This document shows positions 1 to 9,679 of a DNA stretch of 64,000 nucleotides, piece by piece; the stretch's first letter is position 1; each line of letters begins with the position of its first letter. The position numbers and the translations under genes are program-made. The notes below the pieces were generated by a model, which saw only the letters and a list, made by a program, of their open reading frames with translations, was not told the origin of the DNA and ran no database searches. This DNA comes from Pseudomonas putida (lineage in GTDB: Bacteria > Pseudomonadota > Gammaproteobacteria > Pseudomonadales > Pseudomonadaceae), in assembly GCF_002906855.1 (NCBI RefSeq), contig NZ_MINI01000038.1:124001-188000 (forward strand), read 5' to 3'.

Positions 1-1112
<1,112 letters not shown>

Positions 1113-1130
1113 CAGCCTCCGCTAAAGAGA

Positions 1131-1160
1131 AGCCCACAACACGTGTTGTGGGCTTTTTTG
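1131..1160 (+). terminator. Intrinsic terminator after czcA
   Basis: A perfect hairpin (GCCCACAAC paired with GTTGTGGGC, ACGT-type centre) is followed by a run of six T. It lies 20 nt after the RND pump stop codon. Confidence 0.9.
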
Positions 1161-1193
1161 TTTAAAGTGAAGTAGATGCACTTACCTTTCAAA

Positions 1194-1224
1194 ATTGTAA
1201 GTTTCTCGTCATGCCGGTGATGCC
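1194..1224 (+). promoter_or_regulatory. Shared regulatory motif, copy A
   Basis: ATTGTAAG, 6 nt, then GTCATGCCGGTGATGCC. It is the most diverged of five related elements in this window and lies 51 nt upstream of a DUF2790 gene start. A -10-like GCTAAGGTT follows. It is proposed as a response-regulator site; binding is inferred. Confidence 0.5.
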
Positions 1225-1274
1225 TATGCATTGCTAAGGTTACGCCCGAGAAGTTTTGAAATTGAGAGGGTTTT

Positions 1275-1598
1275 ATGAAAAAGCTAATTATCGCTGCTGC
1301 ACTTGTTGTTTTCTCGGTGGCTTCGCAGGCCAACACTTTCTCCGAGAGCAAGCAGCTTCAATACACCAAGGAACACCAGACCGCAGTGGCCAAGTACGCG
1401 GAGAAAAATGGCAAGCCAATGCCAGAGATTCAGGATTACAAATATGGCATGAAGATAGACGTTGCGAAATTCGTACGTCAGTCGCAGGACCCCCGTACCT
1501 GCCAGGTCTATCCACGGTTGATGACCTTCGAGGACTCCCAGGGCACGCTCAAGACTGTTCGTTACTCGATGTATTCGCAATGCATCAACAACAAGTAG
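1275..1598 (+). CDS. DUF2790 small periplasmic protein
   Basis: This 107-aa protein has a clear Sec signal peptide (MKKLIIAAALVVFSVASQA) and a mature domain with the DUF2790 pattern of pseudomonads: YxYGMKIDVAKF, two conserved cysteines (Arg-Thr-Cys and Ser-Gln-Cys near the C terminus) and MTFEDSQG. The family is periplasmic, often metal-induced (especially copper), and of unknown biochemical function. The gene is monocistronic, between the terminators at 1131 and 1634. The start has GAGAGGG about 8 nt upstream. A paralogue lies at 15122. A role in metal stress is inferred from family and context. Confidence 0.85.
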   Translation: MKKLIIAAALVVFSVASQANTFSESKQLQYTKEHQTAVAKYAEKNGKPMPEIQDYKYGMKIDVAKFVRQSQDPRTCQVYPRLMTFEDSQGTLKTVRYSMYSQCINNK

Positions 1599-1633
1599 TA
1601 AACGATTTGAACAGAACAATTAGAGAATTCATA

Positions 1634-1663
1634 AATGCCAGGCAGTGCCTGGCATTTTTTATT
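1634..1663 (+). terminator. Intrinsic terminator after DUF2790 gene
   Basis: Hairpin AATGCCAGGC / GCCTGGCATT with a two-base loop, followed by six T. Confidence 0.9.
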
Positions 1664-1800
1664 ACGCCCGATACCCCATAGCTTCGAAATGTTAACGCCT
1701 GGGCTCGGGCAAACCGTGCAATAGATCTTAGCCAACCAACAGAGACGGCTCCCCAACTGCAGAGGGCAATTGGAAGCCTTGACCCCAGAAGGGACGAGTT

Positions 1801-3798
1801 ATGAAGAGTTTGCTTGAACGCCCTGATGACCAAGCCGGGCATGAAGGTCATAGCCATGAGCATGGCGGCATTTTTGGAATGAACACAGAGCTGATTTTCG
1901 CGCTGATCTGTGGTGCTCTCCTGGGTGCCGGAGCTCTCGCAGGAAAACTTGGCCTGATTGATCGTCTGCCTCTGATTCTGTACGTGTCGGCCTACGTGTT
2001 CGGTGGATGGTTCACCACTAAGGAAGCGGTTACCAACATCCGTCAGAAACGCTTCGAGATCGACTCGCTGATGCTTCTCGCCGCAGTCGGTGCCGCGAGC
2101 ATCAGCGCCTGGGCGGAGGGGGCTCTGCTGCTGTTCCTGTTCAGTCTGGGGCATTCCCTTGAAAGCTACGCGATGGGGCGGGCCAAGAAAGCGATTGAGG
2201 CACTGTCCAAGCTCGCACCAGCCACCGCGATCGTACGCAGAGCAAATGGCACGGTGGAGATGCCCGTGGAGCTGCTGGTTCCCGGTGACGTTGTCATCGT
2301 GCGCCCCAATGACCGCCTGCCGGCCGATGGTTTTGTAGTCGTAGGCTCCTCAAGTATCAACCAGGCGCCAGTAACCGGTGAGAGCGTCCCCGTGGACAAG
2401 CAACCTGTTCCTGATGCCGAACTCGCACGCAGCAAGCCAGATGCAGTGGATGCAGCCTCGAAAGTCTTCGCCGGTACCATCAATGGCGAAACGCTCATCG
2501 AGGTTGAGGTAACCCGGCGCTCTACGGAGAGTACCTTGGCGCGGGTCATCAAGATGGTCAGTGAAGCCGAAGTCAGGAAGTCACCGACCCAGCGATTCAC
2601 GGACCGCTTCCAACGCATATTCGTCCCGTTGGTTTTACTGCTGGTAGTCGGGCTGCTATTTGCCGGCATTTTCCTTGACGAGCCGTTCCGTGACTCGTTC
2701 TACCGGGCGATGGCCGTACTGGTTGCAGCCAGCCCCTGCGCGCTCGCGATCGCTACACCAAGCGCCATTCTCTCTGGCATCGCCAGGGCAGCCCGAGGTG
2801 GCGTGCTGATCAAGGGCGGTGCGCCACTTGAAGAGCTTGGATCATTGAATGCCATGGCATTCGACAAGACCGGTACCCTGACCGAAGGGCGCCCACGTAT
2901 CACCGATGTAATACCCATAGGCGGCACGCAGATCGAGGATCTGCTAAACGTCGCCATCGCTGTGGAGTCGATGAGCGACCATCCGCTGGCTGCGGCAATT
3001 GTGCGTGACGGTGAAGAGATGATTGGCACACGGCGCCGATTCCAAGCCAAGAACATGAGCAACATGATTGGCCGCGGCGTGCGTGCTGAGCTTGATGGGC
3101 AGTTCGTCTGGATTGGCAAGGTCGAGATGTTCGGTACCAATGGTATTCCCGCACTCAGCAAGGCAGCCCTGGAGGCTGCGGAGCGTCTACGTCAGTCAGG
3201 CCGTACCACCATGGTGGTACGGCGTGCTGACAAGGATCTGGGCGCTATCGGGCTATTGGACACACCCCGGGAGGGGGCCAAAGAGGCACTCCAGAAGCTT
3301 AGAGAGATGGGCATCGAACGCATGGTCATGATTTCTGGAGACCACAACCGCGTTGCAGAGGCTGTAGCCAAACAAGTTGGCTTAGATGAAGCGTGGGGAG
3401 ACCTGATGCCGGAAGACAAGGTCAAGGCCATCAAAAACCTGCGCCTTAGCGCCAAGGTGGCCATGGTGGGTGACGGCGTCAATGATGCCCCTGCCATGGC
3501 CAGTTCGAGCGTTGGTATCGCAATGGGGGCTGCTGGATCTGATGTTGCCCTGGAAACGGCTGATATCGCGCTTATGGCTGACGACATCAGGCAACTCCCA
3601 TTTGCGGTGGGGCTGAGCCGTCACACGCGATCGATCATCCACCAGAATCTGTTCGTCAGCTTGGGGATTGTGGCCATCCTGGTTCCGTCCACCATCATGG
3701 GCTTGAGCATTGGTGCCGCTGTTGCGATCCATGAGGGCTCCACACTGTTGGTCGTCTTCAACGCCTTGCGCCTGTTGGCCTACCGCAGAAGCACCTGA
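1801..3798 (+). CDS. P1B-type heavy-metal-transporting ATPase (SPC motif, Co/Zn/Cd class)
   Basis: This 665-aa inner-membrane ATPase exports metal cations. The N terminus has no CXXC metal-binding domain but a short His-rich stretch (about residues 13-22, GHEGHSHEHGG). The actuator TGES is near residue 192, the transmembrane metal motif is Ser311-Pro312-Cys313, the phosphorylation motif DKTGTLT has Asp355, SDHPLA is the P1B HP motif, and the hinge is GDGVNDAP. SPC instead of CPC, together with loss of N-terminal domains, is typical of the P1B-4 class (CoaT, CzcP), associated with Co, Zn and Cd. The gene stands alone, with a GGGACGAG sequence upstream and the terminator at 3849. It probably cooperates with the Czc pump by moving metal from cytoplasm to periplasm. 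Confidence 0.9.
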   Translation: MKSLLERPDDQAGHEGHSHEHGGIFGMNTELIFALICGALLGAGALAGKLGLIDRLPLILYVSAYVFGGWFTTKEAVTNIRQKRFEIDSLMLLAAVGAASISAWAEGALLLFLFSLGHSLESYAMGRAKKAIEALSKLAPATAIVRRANGTVEMPVELLVPGDVVIVRPNDRLPADGFVVVGSSSINQAPVTGESVPVDKQPVPDAELARSKPDAVDAASKVFAGTINGETLIEVEVTRRSTESTLARVIKMVSEAEVRKSPTQRFTDRFQRIFVPLVLLLVVGLLFAGIFLDEPFRDSFYRAMAVLVAASPCALAIATPSAILSGIARAARGGVLIKGGAPLEELGSLNAMAFDKTGTLTEGRPRITDVIPIGGTQIEDLLNVAIAVESMSDHPLAAAIVRDGEEMIGTRRRFQAKNMSNMIGRGVRAELDGQFVWIGKVEMFGTNGIPALSKAALEAAERLRQSGRTTMVVRRADKDLGAIGLLDTPREGAKEALQKLREMGIERMVMISGDHNRVAEAVAKQVGLDEAWGDLMPEDKVKAIKNLRLSAKVAMVGDGVNDAPAMASSSVGIAMGAAGSDVALETADIALMADDIRQLPFAVGLSRHTRSIIHQNLFVSLGIVAILVPSTIMGLSIGAAVAIHEGSTLLVVFNALRLLAYRRST

Positions 3799-3848
3799 TC
3801 CCTGAGCTTCAATCATGAAGCTAAGCAGGGAAATGACCTGAAGTAGAA

Positions 3849-3888
3849 GTACGGGTCGTGCGCGATCAGCGCACGACCCGTACTTTTC
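3849..3888. terminator. Bidirectional terminator
   Basis: A 15-bp perfect stem (3849-3863 with 3869-3883, 5-nt loop) followed by TTTT on the plus strand. It separates the convergent P-type ATPase and the small gene at 3891. Confidence 0.85.
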
Positions 3889-3890
3889 TC

Positions 3891-4115
3891 TCACTCGTCG
3901 ATCCCGATGCGCTTGAGGCTTTCAAGGGCCTTTCCGCACTCAGGTGAGCCATGCCGTAAGCCGCAGGCCAATGCAGCTTTGAGGCTCATGACACCGGCTA
4001 CGAAACCGACTTGATTGCCGACTCCGTGTCCGTCCGCAAATCCCTGATCATACGCAATCTCGACAAGCGCATTGATCGCCGCCAGGGTGTCCTGTTTGTT
4101 TTTACTCTTTTGCAT
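3891..4115 (-). CDS. Hypothetical 74-aa protein
   Basis: Not recognised. The start is supported by GGAG 6 nt upstream on the minus strand. The sequence is mixed alpha-helical, with a Gly/Val/Ala-rich central stretch (GVGNQVGFVAGVMSLKAAL) that is weakly amphipathic and two cysteines. No signal peptide is seen. It ends against the bidirectional terminator of the metal ATPase. The reading frame is intact with a plausible ribosome site, so it is probably real, but no function can be given. Confidence 0.6.
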   Translation of the reverse strand: MQKSKNKQDTLAAINALVEIAYDQGFADGHGVGNQVGFVAGVMSLKAALACGLRHGSPECGKALESLKRIGIDE

Positions 4116-4242
4116 ATCTACTCCGCGAGCATTCAGCTCATATCGCTCGGTTAGGTGGCGGCGCCTTCAGGTTTGGGGTGAGCGAATCCCGCTCCCATAG
4201 CCAATCCCTAACGGGGGGCTCAGCCCGCCACCGTAAGGAAAA

Positions 4243-5268
4243 TCAGCTATTGAGAGCAGATGACTCGTTTTGGTCACCCGTGCTGCTCGCCTCACCGCAT
4301 TGGCACTGAGTGGGTACATCCGGGTAGTCGCTGTGATTCTCAATGAACAGCGTTCGGCAGGTTTCGCACCCATAGATCCGGGGCAGGGATTTAAGGCCGC
4401 TCGGAAGCACGTCACTCAGAGGCTCGTTATGCCAAGGAGCCCCGTCAAGGATTCTTGAACGCAGGATGTTTCCCAGGCGCCAGGTGTCACTTTGTGCGCG
4501 CCAGGACCACATCGGCGCAGAAAGCGAATACTGGATGAAGGTCTCTTGTGACTGCCTGGATAGCGGGTACTTGGGGCGGGTCCAGCCGGAATCGATGATG
4601 CTGAACCCCATGCCCATTTCTGCGCTCGGGTGGGTCTTTTCACCAAAGAAACGGTCATGCGTCGCTGGAGCCGTCGCATGATGGTCAGTCGGTGGGAATA
4701 CCCACAGATAACACTCATCCCGGTTGACCATGCTGATGAGCTCGCTTGGCCCCCGCATGGGGGAATTTGCAGCCAGGGCGAAGCGATCCTTCCACGACAT
4801 TTTGGGAGGCGGCGCAATACCAGCAGCGATGGCCAACGTGGCAGTCTTGGGGACGAAGCGATCGCCTAGCTCGTTCAGATCCAGGTTCTTGCAGAGAGCC
4901 TTGAAGGCCTTTTTGCGAGTCTTCGAGCTGAAGGAGGGGTCAAGGAGCAGGCGAACCTGGTTCACGCCGATTCCCGCAGTTCGTAGCACCTCAATGACTT
5001 CTTCAGCCACACCGACTGCTTGAAGATCGGTCAATCCTAAGCACGTTTTCGCCCGCTCGACCGCCGCGTAGAGGTTGTACTGCCGTGTCTCGTTGTCACG
5101 ACAGACCTGAATTGGCAGCTTGTCTTGGATGGCAACTTGCGGTGCAACGGAGCCGATGGCCGCGTGGAACAGCTGGTGGAGGTGCAGATGAGAGTACGGG
5201 CGGCCAGAAGCCGAGAACGAGGCGTGCAGCTGAGCAGCGAGAGGTTGAAGCAGCTTTTTTGCAGACAT
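4243..5268 (-). CDS. Hypothetical protein with C-terminal zinc-ribbon-like cysteines
   Basis: A 341-aa protein of no recognised family. The last 50 residues carry two pairs of close cysteines (GCETC and QCQC) that would form a zinc ribbon. The middle has a Trp- and Pro-rich segment. The N terminus is helical, with His-rich SHLHLHQLFHA around residues 27-37. No membrane segments or signal peptide are seen, so it is probably cytoplasmic. It stands alone between the small gene at 3891 and the porin terminator. The start has GGGGA 7-8 nt upstream on the minus strand. Zinc binding is inferred from spacing only. Confidence 0.65.
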   Translation of the reverse strand: MSAKKLLQPLAAQLHASFSASGRPYSHLHLHQLFHAAIGSVAPQVAIQDKLPIQVCRDNETRQYNLYAAVERAKTCLGLTDLQAVGVAEEVIEVLRTAGIGVNQVRLLLDPSFSSKTRKKAFKALCKNLDLNELGDRFVPKTATLAIAAGIAPPPKMSWKDRFALAANSPMRGPSELISMVNRDECYLWVFPPTDHHATAPATHDRFFGEKTHPSAEMGMGFSIIDSGWTRPKYPLSRQSQETFIQYSLSAPMWSWRAQSDTWRLGNILRSRILDGAPWHNEPLSDVLPSGLKSLPRIYGCETCRTLFIENHSDYPDVPTQCQCGEASSTGDQNESSALNS

Positions 5269-5566
5269 GACTATCCCCTAATGAGCGACGTTGGGGTAGC
5301 TGCGCTTGTAGGGCCGTTAGACGCGAAGCTGGACGTCGAATCAGGTTCAATCATGAATAGGAGTCAGGTTTGATTTGCTTGCACGGCCACCATGCAAAGC
5401 CCGACGCGGCAATCACATCAGATTCGCCGAGCTTTGGCAAGAGCGGTCATCGGTAAGCGAAAGCAGGTAGGAGGAGGGCGCTCCATGCTTGATCACCTCC
5501 AGAAACAGGAAAGCCGGAAGCACGTTGAGCGCTTCCGGCTTTCTCACGTCAGACTGATGAGAGGGA
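5269..5566. other. Gene-free stretch
   Basis: About 300 bp with no convincing coding frame. It contains the promoter side of the 341-aa minus-strand gene and, at 5509-5543, the terminator of the porin gene. Nothing else recognisable. Confidence 0.6.
5509..5543 (-). terminator. Terminator of porin gene
   Basis: A 13-bp perfect stem (5509-5521 with 5531-5543) and 9-nt loop. On the minus strand it follows the porin stop by about 25 nt and ends in a moderately T-rich tail (CTTTCCTGTTT). Confidence 0.75.
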
Positions 5567-6874
5567 TCAGAAGACGTATTGCAGGCGGGTCACGATGGCA
5601 TTGCCGCTGTCGTCGCCCACGGTGTTCTCGTTGTTGTCGGTGCGCACGTTGATGTAGTTGGCACTGACTTTCACCGCCTCGTTGACGTACCAGTTCACAC
5701 CCACCGTGTGGCTCTTGGCCTTGCGCTCGTTCGATTGGTCCGCCGCGGTGACCAGGTTGCCGTCTTCGACCTTGATATCGTCAAAGCGGTAGAAGACTTC
5801 CCAGGCCCCCAGTTCCTTGTTCTCTGGTTTGATAGTGTCGAACTTGGCACCATCGAGCTTGTAGATACGCGGCTCGCCGGTCAGGGTGTAAGCCATCTGG
5901 GCGTAGTAACCGGAGGCCTTCATGTCGTTGTTGGCCTGGTCAGCTTTCAGCTTGCGGCGAAGGTATTCCGCTTGAACCGAGAACGGGCCGGTGGCCCAGG
6001 CACCTTCGAGACCCCAGACCGAGTCGTCCTTCCACAGGCCATCTTGTGCAGCAGCACCGCCAAACAGCATGCGGTTGCCGTTGGTGCCGGCATCGCCGCC
6101 GCCATTGGTATCTACACCGCGGACGCCCAGACGCGAACGAATCCGGGTATCGACCGCACTGTTTTTGAGGTCGCGGTAAGCGTACTGAGCACCGACGTGC
6201 AGGACGTTGCCATCACTGTGCAGCGGTGCGAACACGCCACGTACGTTGTAGCGCTTGGTGCTGTCGCCATCCGAGTTGTTATTGGTTTCGCTGAAAACGC
6301 TACCGGAAACATAAGCCATGTCAGCGATGGTGCTGGTGGCTTGAACACCCATGCCGGCGTTGTCGTTGATCCAGTCCGCCAGGTCGTACGAGAGGTTCCG
6401 CTCCATGGCGGTGGTCCACTTCGAACTGGTGGCTTTCTCAAGACCGAAGTCGGTGTAGAAACGGCCAAAGCGCAGTTGCACCGGCTTGAAACCCGTGTAG
6501 GTCAGGCTGGCTTCGTCGAAGTAGCCGTCGGAGTCGTTGCCCGTGTTGCGGGAAAGGTCGTAGTTGAGCTGATACTTCCAGTCGCGGTACAGCACGCCAC
6601 CGAGCTCAAGGTAGGCGCGACGGAAGTAGCCTGCGTCAGCGGTATCGCCATTCTTGGTGAAGACACCATCGAAACGGCCGTAGTCGGCCTGAACTCGGCC
6701 GCCCAGTTTGAAACTGAATTCCTTGTCAGAAGTCGATACTTCAAGACCGCCCTTGGTCTTCAGAACGATGTCAGCTCCGTCAGTGGTTACTGTTCCGGAG
6801 AATGCTTGCGAGGAAAATGTGCCTATTATTGCGGCAGCCAACAGCTTTTCCCGCATGTTCGAAGAACGGATCAT
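5567..6874 (-). CDS. Outer-membrane porin, OprO/OprP (phosphate/pyrophosphate-selective) family
   Basis: A 435-aa outer-membrane beta-barrel. It has a signal peptide (cleavage near SQAFS-G, residues 26-27), alternating amphipathic strands throughout, and the family pattern [15 protein letters not shown], then [11 protein letters not shown] and [13 protein letters not shown]. The C-terminal residue is Phe (TRLQYVF), as needed for BAM-assisted insertion. An internal Met at residue 7 (MREKLLAAA) gives a shorter, more standard signal peptide and may be the true start. The LysR-type gene at 7085 lies immediately upstream on the same strand and may control it. Substrate preference for phosphate is known for characterised members but not shown here. 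Confidence 0.85.
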   Translation of the reverse strand: MIRSSNMREKLLAAAIIGTFSSQAFSGTVTTDGADIVLKTKGGLEVSTSDKEFSFKLGGRVQADYGRFDGVFTKNGDTADAGYFRRAYLELGGVLYRDWKYQLNYDLSRNTGNDSDGYFDEASLTYTGFKPVQLRFGRFYTDFGLEKATSSKWTTAMERNLSYDLADWINDNAGMGVQATSTIADMAYVSGSVFSETNNNSDGDSTKRYNVRGVFAPLHSDGNVLHVGAQYAYRDLKNSAVDTRIRSRLGVRGVDTNGGGDAGTNGNRMLFGGAAAQDGLWKDDSVWGLEGAWATGPFSVQAEYLRRKLKADQANNDMKASGYYAQMAYTLTGEPRIYKLDGAKFDTIKPENKELGAWEVFYRFDDIKVEDGNLVTAADQSNERKAKSHTVGVNWYVNEAVKVSANYINVRTDNNENTVGDDSGNAIVTRLQYVF

Positions 6875-7084
6875 TGCTTGCCTCTCGTATGTTAAGTGCT
6901 TAGCTACCGACGTTATATTTCGCCCTGCGCCGGCCTAAATTTATCTTGCAGATGGGAGCAGGCCACGGTTGTCACCTGCTGTAACAAGATGCCTTTGTTC
7001 TAAGCACTCTGACTAGGTTGCAAGCGAATATGACAGTTGTGTTTCTGTAGTGTTAACGGAGGAGTTTCAAACCTAACAAAACTG

Positions 7085-8053
7085 TTACCGAACAAGCCAG
7101 TCCTTCTTATCAAAGAAGCTCTTCTTGATCAATCTTCGAATTTCCAAAACCTGCGGATTGCGGACAAGCTTCGTTTTGATAACAAGATAGACATCTTTCT
7201 CCTCCAGGTCGTCCAGGAAACCCGGCACGGGTAGGATATTTCTCTCCAGTTTTCGGCTGTAGTCGGGCAGCACTCCAATACACGCACCGCCAACGACAAG
7301 GCCTCGTGATAGGTTGTAGCTCTTGACCCGAGTGGTACCGCCCTGATGCTCAGCCATTATCGATGCCCACTTTCGTGAGCCCGCCAAGATCTCTTCATCC
7401 CAAGGGACAACGAGCATGAAGTTGTGCAAATCCAAGCTCTCCACTGGAAGGGTGACGCTTCTTGAATAGCGGCTGGAAATGAACAGGGCGTGCCCAATCC
7501 GGCCAAGCCGTTCAAACCTATACGTAGGATGGCGATCAAGCGCGCCTTTATCATCTGGGCTCACCAAAGCGATACCCACATCGACTTCACACTCAGAAAG
7601 CATCTGCGTTGTGCATTCTGAATGGATTTCCAGCTGCATTTCGGCATGATCACGCACGTAGGCGACTAGATCGCGGTTTACGATGTCGTTCAGCACTGGC
7701 TCTGTGATCGCGATGGTAAGCCTGGGGACTTCCTTTTCACCGGACTTGCCAAGGCCGTCTGGGCCGAAGAGCTGGCACAGGTAATGGCTGACCCTCTCGC
7801 CTGTGCGGGTCAGGGCAAGCTTGTTGTGTTTGTAGACAAACACGGGAGCACCAATGTGCTCTTCCAGTTTCTCCAAGCGTTTCCGCAGGCCTACCACTGG
7901 CACATTGAGCCCTCGGGCAGCCTGTTTGAAACTGGCACAACGTGCTGTTGCGAAAAACTCTACGGCCAGCTGATCATCAATTGGCAAATCATCCAATATG
8001 TCAGGGCTGTAAGGAACAACGGTGCTTGTATATGTTTCATTTTGTGTAACCAT
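7085..8053 (-). CDS. LysR-family transcriptional regulator
   Basis: A 322-aa DNA-binding regulator. After an unusual ~25-residue N-terminal extension comes the LysR winged-helix region (AVEFFATARCASFKQAARGLNVPVVGLRKRLEKLEEHIGAPVF, given here as two parts: residues ~30-50 and ~51-73), then LTRTGERVSHYL and a periplasmic-binding-protein-like effector domain. In most family members the recognition helix reads SAVSRQI; here it is VVGLRKR, so the operator preference may differ. It lies 210 bp upstream of the porin gene on the same strand and is divergent from the GtrA operon. Target and ligand are unknown. Confidence 0.85.
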   Translation of the reverse strand: MVTQNETYTSTVVPYSPDILDDLPIDDQLAVEFFATARCASFKQAARGLNVPVVGLRKRLEKLEEHIGAPVFVYKHNKLALTRTGERVSHYLCQLFGPDGLGKSGEKEVPRLTIAITEPVLNDIVNRDLVAYVRDHAEMQLEIHSECTTQMLSECEVDVGIALVSPDDKGALDRHPTYRFERLGRIGHALFISSRYSRSVTLPVESLDLHNFMLVVPWDEEILAGSRKWASIMAEHQGGTTRVKSYNLSRGLVVGGACIGVLPDYSRKLERNILPVPGFLDDLEEKDVYLVIKTKLVRNPQVLEIRRLIKKSFFDKKDWLVR

Positions 8054-8116
8054 TAGGTCCCCCTTAATTCGGGGAATCTATCTCAATGCCACCCGGTGTT
8101 TCCTTATCTTGTCAAC

Positions 8117-8147
8117 ATTGTAATCCACGGGTCATGCATGCGTTATC
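8117..8147 (+). promoter_or_regulatory. Shared regulatory motif, copy B
   Basis: ATTGTAAT, 6 nt, then GTCATGCATGCGTTATC, in the gap between the LysR gene and the gtrA operon. It closely matches copy C at 17539 upstream of eptA. An AT-rich -10-like region (TTTATTTC) follows at the expected distance. Confidence 0.6.
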
Positions 8148-8271
8148 GGAAGGCTTTTATTTCGAAAGCGTAATTTTCAGGCAATCCCTCTGATATTGTA
8201 GCGTGCTAGCCTAGTGCGCCGACTTGTTACTTACCATATATAGATTCGGCTAATTACGCATTTACATTTAG

Positions 8272-8287
8272 TTCACTATTTTTTCAC
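8272..8287 (+). promoter_or_regulatory. Candidate ColR-type box upstream of gtrA operon
   Basis: TTCACTATTTTTTCAC lies 17 nt before the gtrA start codon. It fits the P. putida ColR site as I remember it, a degenerate half followed by TTTTTCAC. ColRS is known to control envelope genes under zinc and iron excess. The match is by eye from memory. Confidence 0.4.
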
Positions 8288-8304
8288 CTTTGCCTCCATA
8301 GGCT

Positions 8305-8730
8305 TTGGGCATGGAAAATCAAACCCCACCTCTTACTACCTTACTGATTCGTTATCTGGGGATCGGCTTCATAGCAACGGGAGTCCATTATGCGGTGTTC
8401 CTATTGCTGGTTACGACAGAATTCGTTACTCCGTTACTGGCCAGTATCTGTGGCGGCATGGTTGGCGCAATCGCGAGCTTCATTGGAAATAGGGCGCTCT
8501 GTTTTGTGGCAGATGGCTCTCGTAAGTTTCAGCCTGTCAGGTTTGCACTGGTCGCGTTAACCACAAACTTCGGCAATGGCGTGGGTATGTGGTTCCTCAT
8601 CAAGTCGAATCTGTCACCGCTCATCTCCCAAGTCGTAGTGACCTTAAGCCTCACTGCACTTGGATTCATTGCACATCGTTTTTGGACATTCAATCATGCA
8701 GACATTACATCGCTTTCCCGAGCGCCCTGA
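8305..8730 (+). CDS. GtrA-family membrane protein
   Basis: A 141-aa protein with four predicted membrane helices and the GtrA pattern: N-terminal RYLGIGFIATGVHYAVFLLL, central ASFIGNRALCF, C-terminal ALGFIAHRFWTF. GtrA proteins are thought to flip undecaprenyl-phosphate-linked sugars made by a partner GT2 enzyme. ATG at 8311 (MENQ) is an alternative start. It overlaps the following glycosyltransferase by 35 nt, which indicates one operon with the two downstream genes. Together they form a lipid-linked sugar transfer set for LPS or lipid A modification. Confidence 0.85.
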   Translation: MGMENQTPPLTTLLIRYLGIGFIATGVHYAVFLLLVTTEFVTPLLASICGGMVGAIASFIGNRALCFVADGSRKFQPVRFALVALTTNFGNGVGMWFLIKSNLSPLISQVVVTLSLTALGFIAHRFWTFNHADITSLSRAP

Positions 8731-9679
8731 TCCCTTGTTAACCATCGTGGTCCCTTGCTTCCAGGAAGAGGAAACCATCCCCGAGTTCCACCAGCGAATC
8801 ACCCGCGTGGTGAAGCGCTTACCCGTCTCCTGCGAAATCCTCTATGTCGACGACGGCAGTAATGACCGGACGGCCGACATTCTTCGCCACTATCAGGATG
8901 GGTCATCTGTACGTTGCCTGTCCCTGAGTCGCAACTTCGGCAAAGAGGCTGCACTGAGCGCCGGGATAGACCATGCCCGTGGCAGTGCGCTGATCTTCAT
9001 TGATGTCGACCTGCAGGATCCACCAGAGCTCATCGCGGCCATGGTGGACTACTGGCAACGCGGCTACGACGTGGTGAACATGCAGCGCAACCTGAGAATC
9101 GGTGATTCGTGGTTCAAGCGCATGAGTGCCCGGGCTTACTACTGGGTCATGCAGCGCCTGGTGGAGAAGGTGGACATGCCGGCCGATGTCAGCGATTTCC
9201 GATTGATTGGGCCTGCGCCGCTGGCAGCCCTGCGGGCCCTGGATGAACGCTCCAGGATTCTCAAAGGCATGATCGGCTGGGTAGGCTTTCGTACCATCGA
9301 ACTGCCCTACAATCGCACTGTTCGCCATGCCGGGAGCACCAAATGGAATGCAGCTGGCCTGTTCAATCTGGCCATCGAGAGCATCGTCAGCTTCTCTCGC
9401 AAACCACTGCGCATTTTCAGCCTCATCAGTTTCGGTCTTTTCGTCTCCAGCATCTGCTACATGCTTGCGTCGCTTGTGGCAGGCAGTTTCGACATCCATC
9501 ACCTGATCGTCGGAATGGCTTCATTCATGTGCGTCGGTGTCGCCATGGTGGGGGAGTACCTGGGCGTGACACTCGCGGAAGTGAAGCGCCGGCCTCTCTA
9601 TTTCCTGAAGCACAGCAACAAGGCAGATCCCGTGTCACTCCACCCTTCGATGGCTTCGATCGAGGGTAAGAAATGCTGA
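8696..9679 (+). CDS. Polyprenyl-phosphate glycosyltransferase, GT2 family (GtrB/ArnC-like)
   Basis: A membrane-anchored GT2 enzyme that would transfer a sugar from a nucleotide donor to undecaprenyl phosphate. It has the N-terminal TIVVPCFQEEETIPEF motif, the catalytic DVDLQDPPE acidic cluster, and SRNFGKEAAL. Two C-terminal membrane helices (about residues 230-255 and 265-290) flank a short loop. I chose ATG 8696 over an in-frame TTG at 8660; both overlap gtrA. It overlaps the ArnT-like gene by 7 nt. ArnC-like or glucosyl (GtrB-like) specificity cannot be separated from sequence alone. Confidence 0.85.
   Translation: MQTLHRFPERPDPLLTIVVPCFQEEETIPEFHQRITRVVKRLPVSCEILYVDDGSNDRTADILRHYQDGSSVRCLSLSRNFGKEAALSAGIDHARGSALIFIDVDLQDPPELIAAMVDYWQRGYDVVNMQRNLRIGDSWFKRMSARAYYWVMQRLVEKVDMPADVSDFRLIGPAPLAALRALDERSRILKGMIGWVGFRTIELPYNRTVRHAGSTKWNAAGLFNLAIESIVSFSRKPLRIFSLISFGLFVSSICYMLASLVAGSFDIHHLIVGMASFMCVGVAMVGEYLGVTLAEVKRRPLYFLKHSNKADPVSLHPSMASIEGKKC

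Noticed and set aside
5579..6895. 438-codon frame opposite the porin
   Set aside because: Shadow of the OprO/P-like gene, whose signal peptide, barrel pattern and terminal Phe are decisive.
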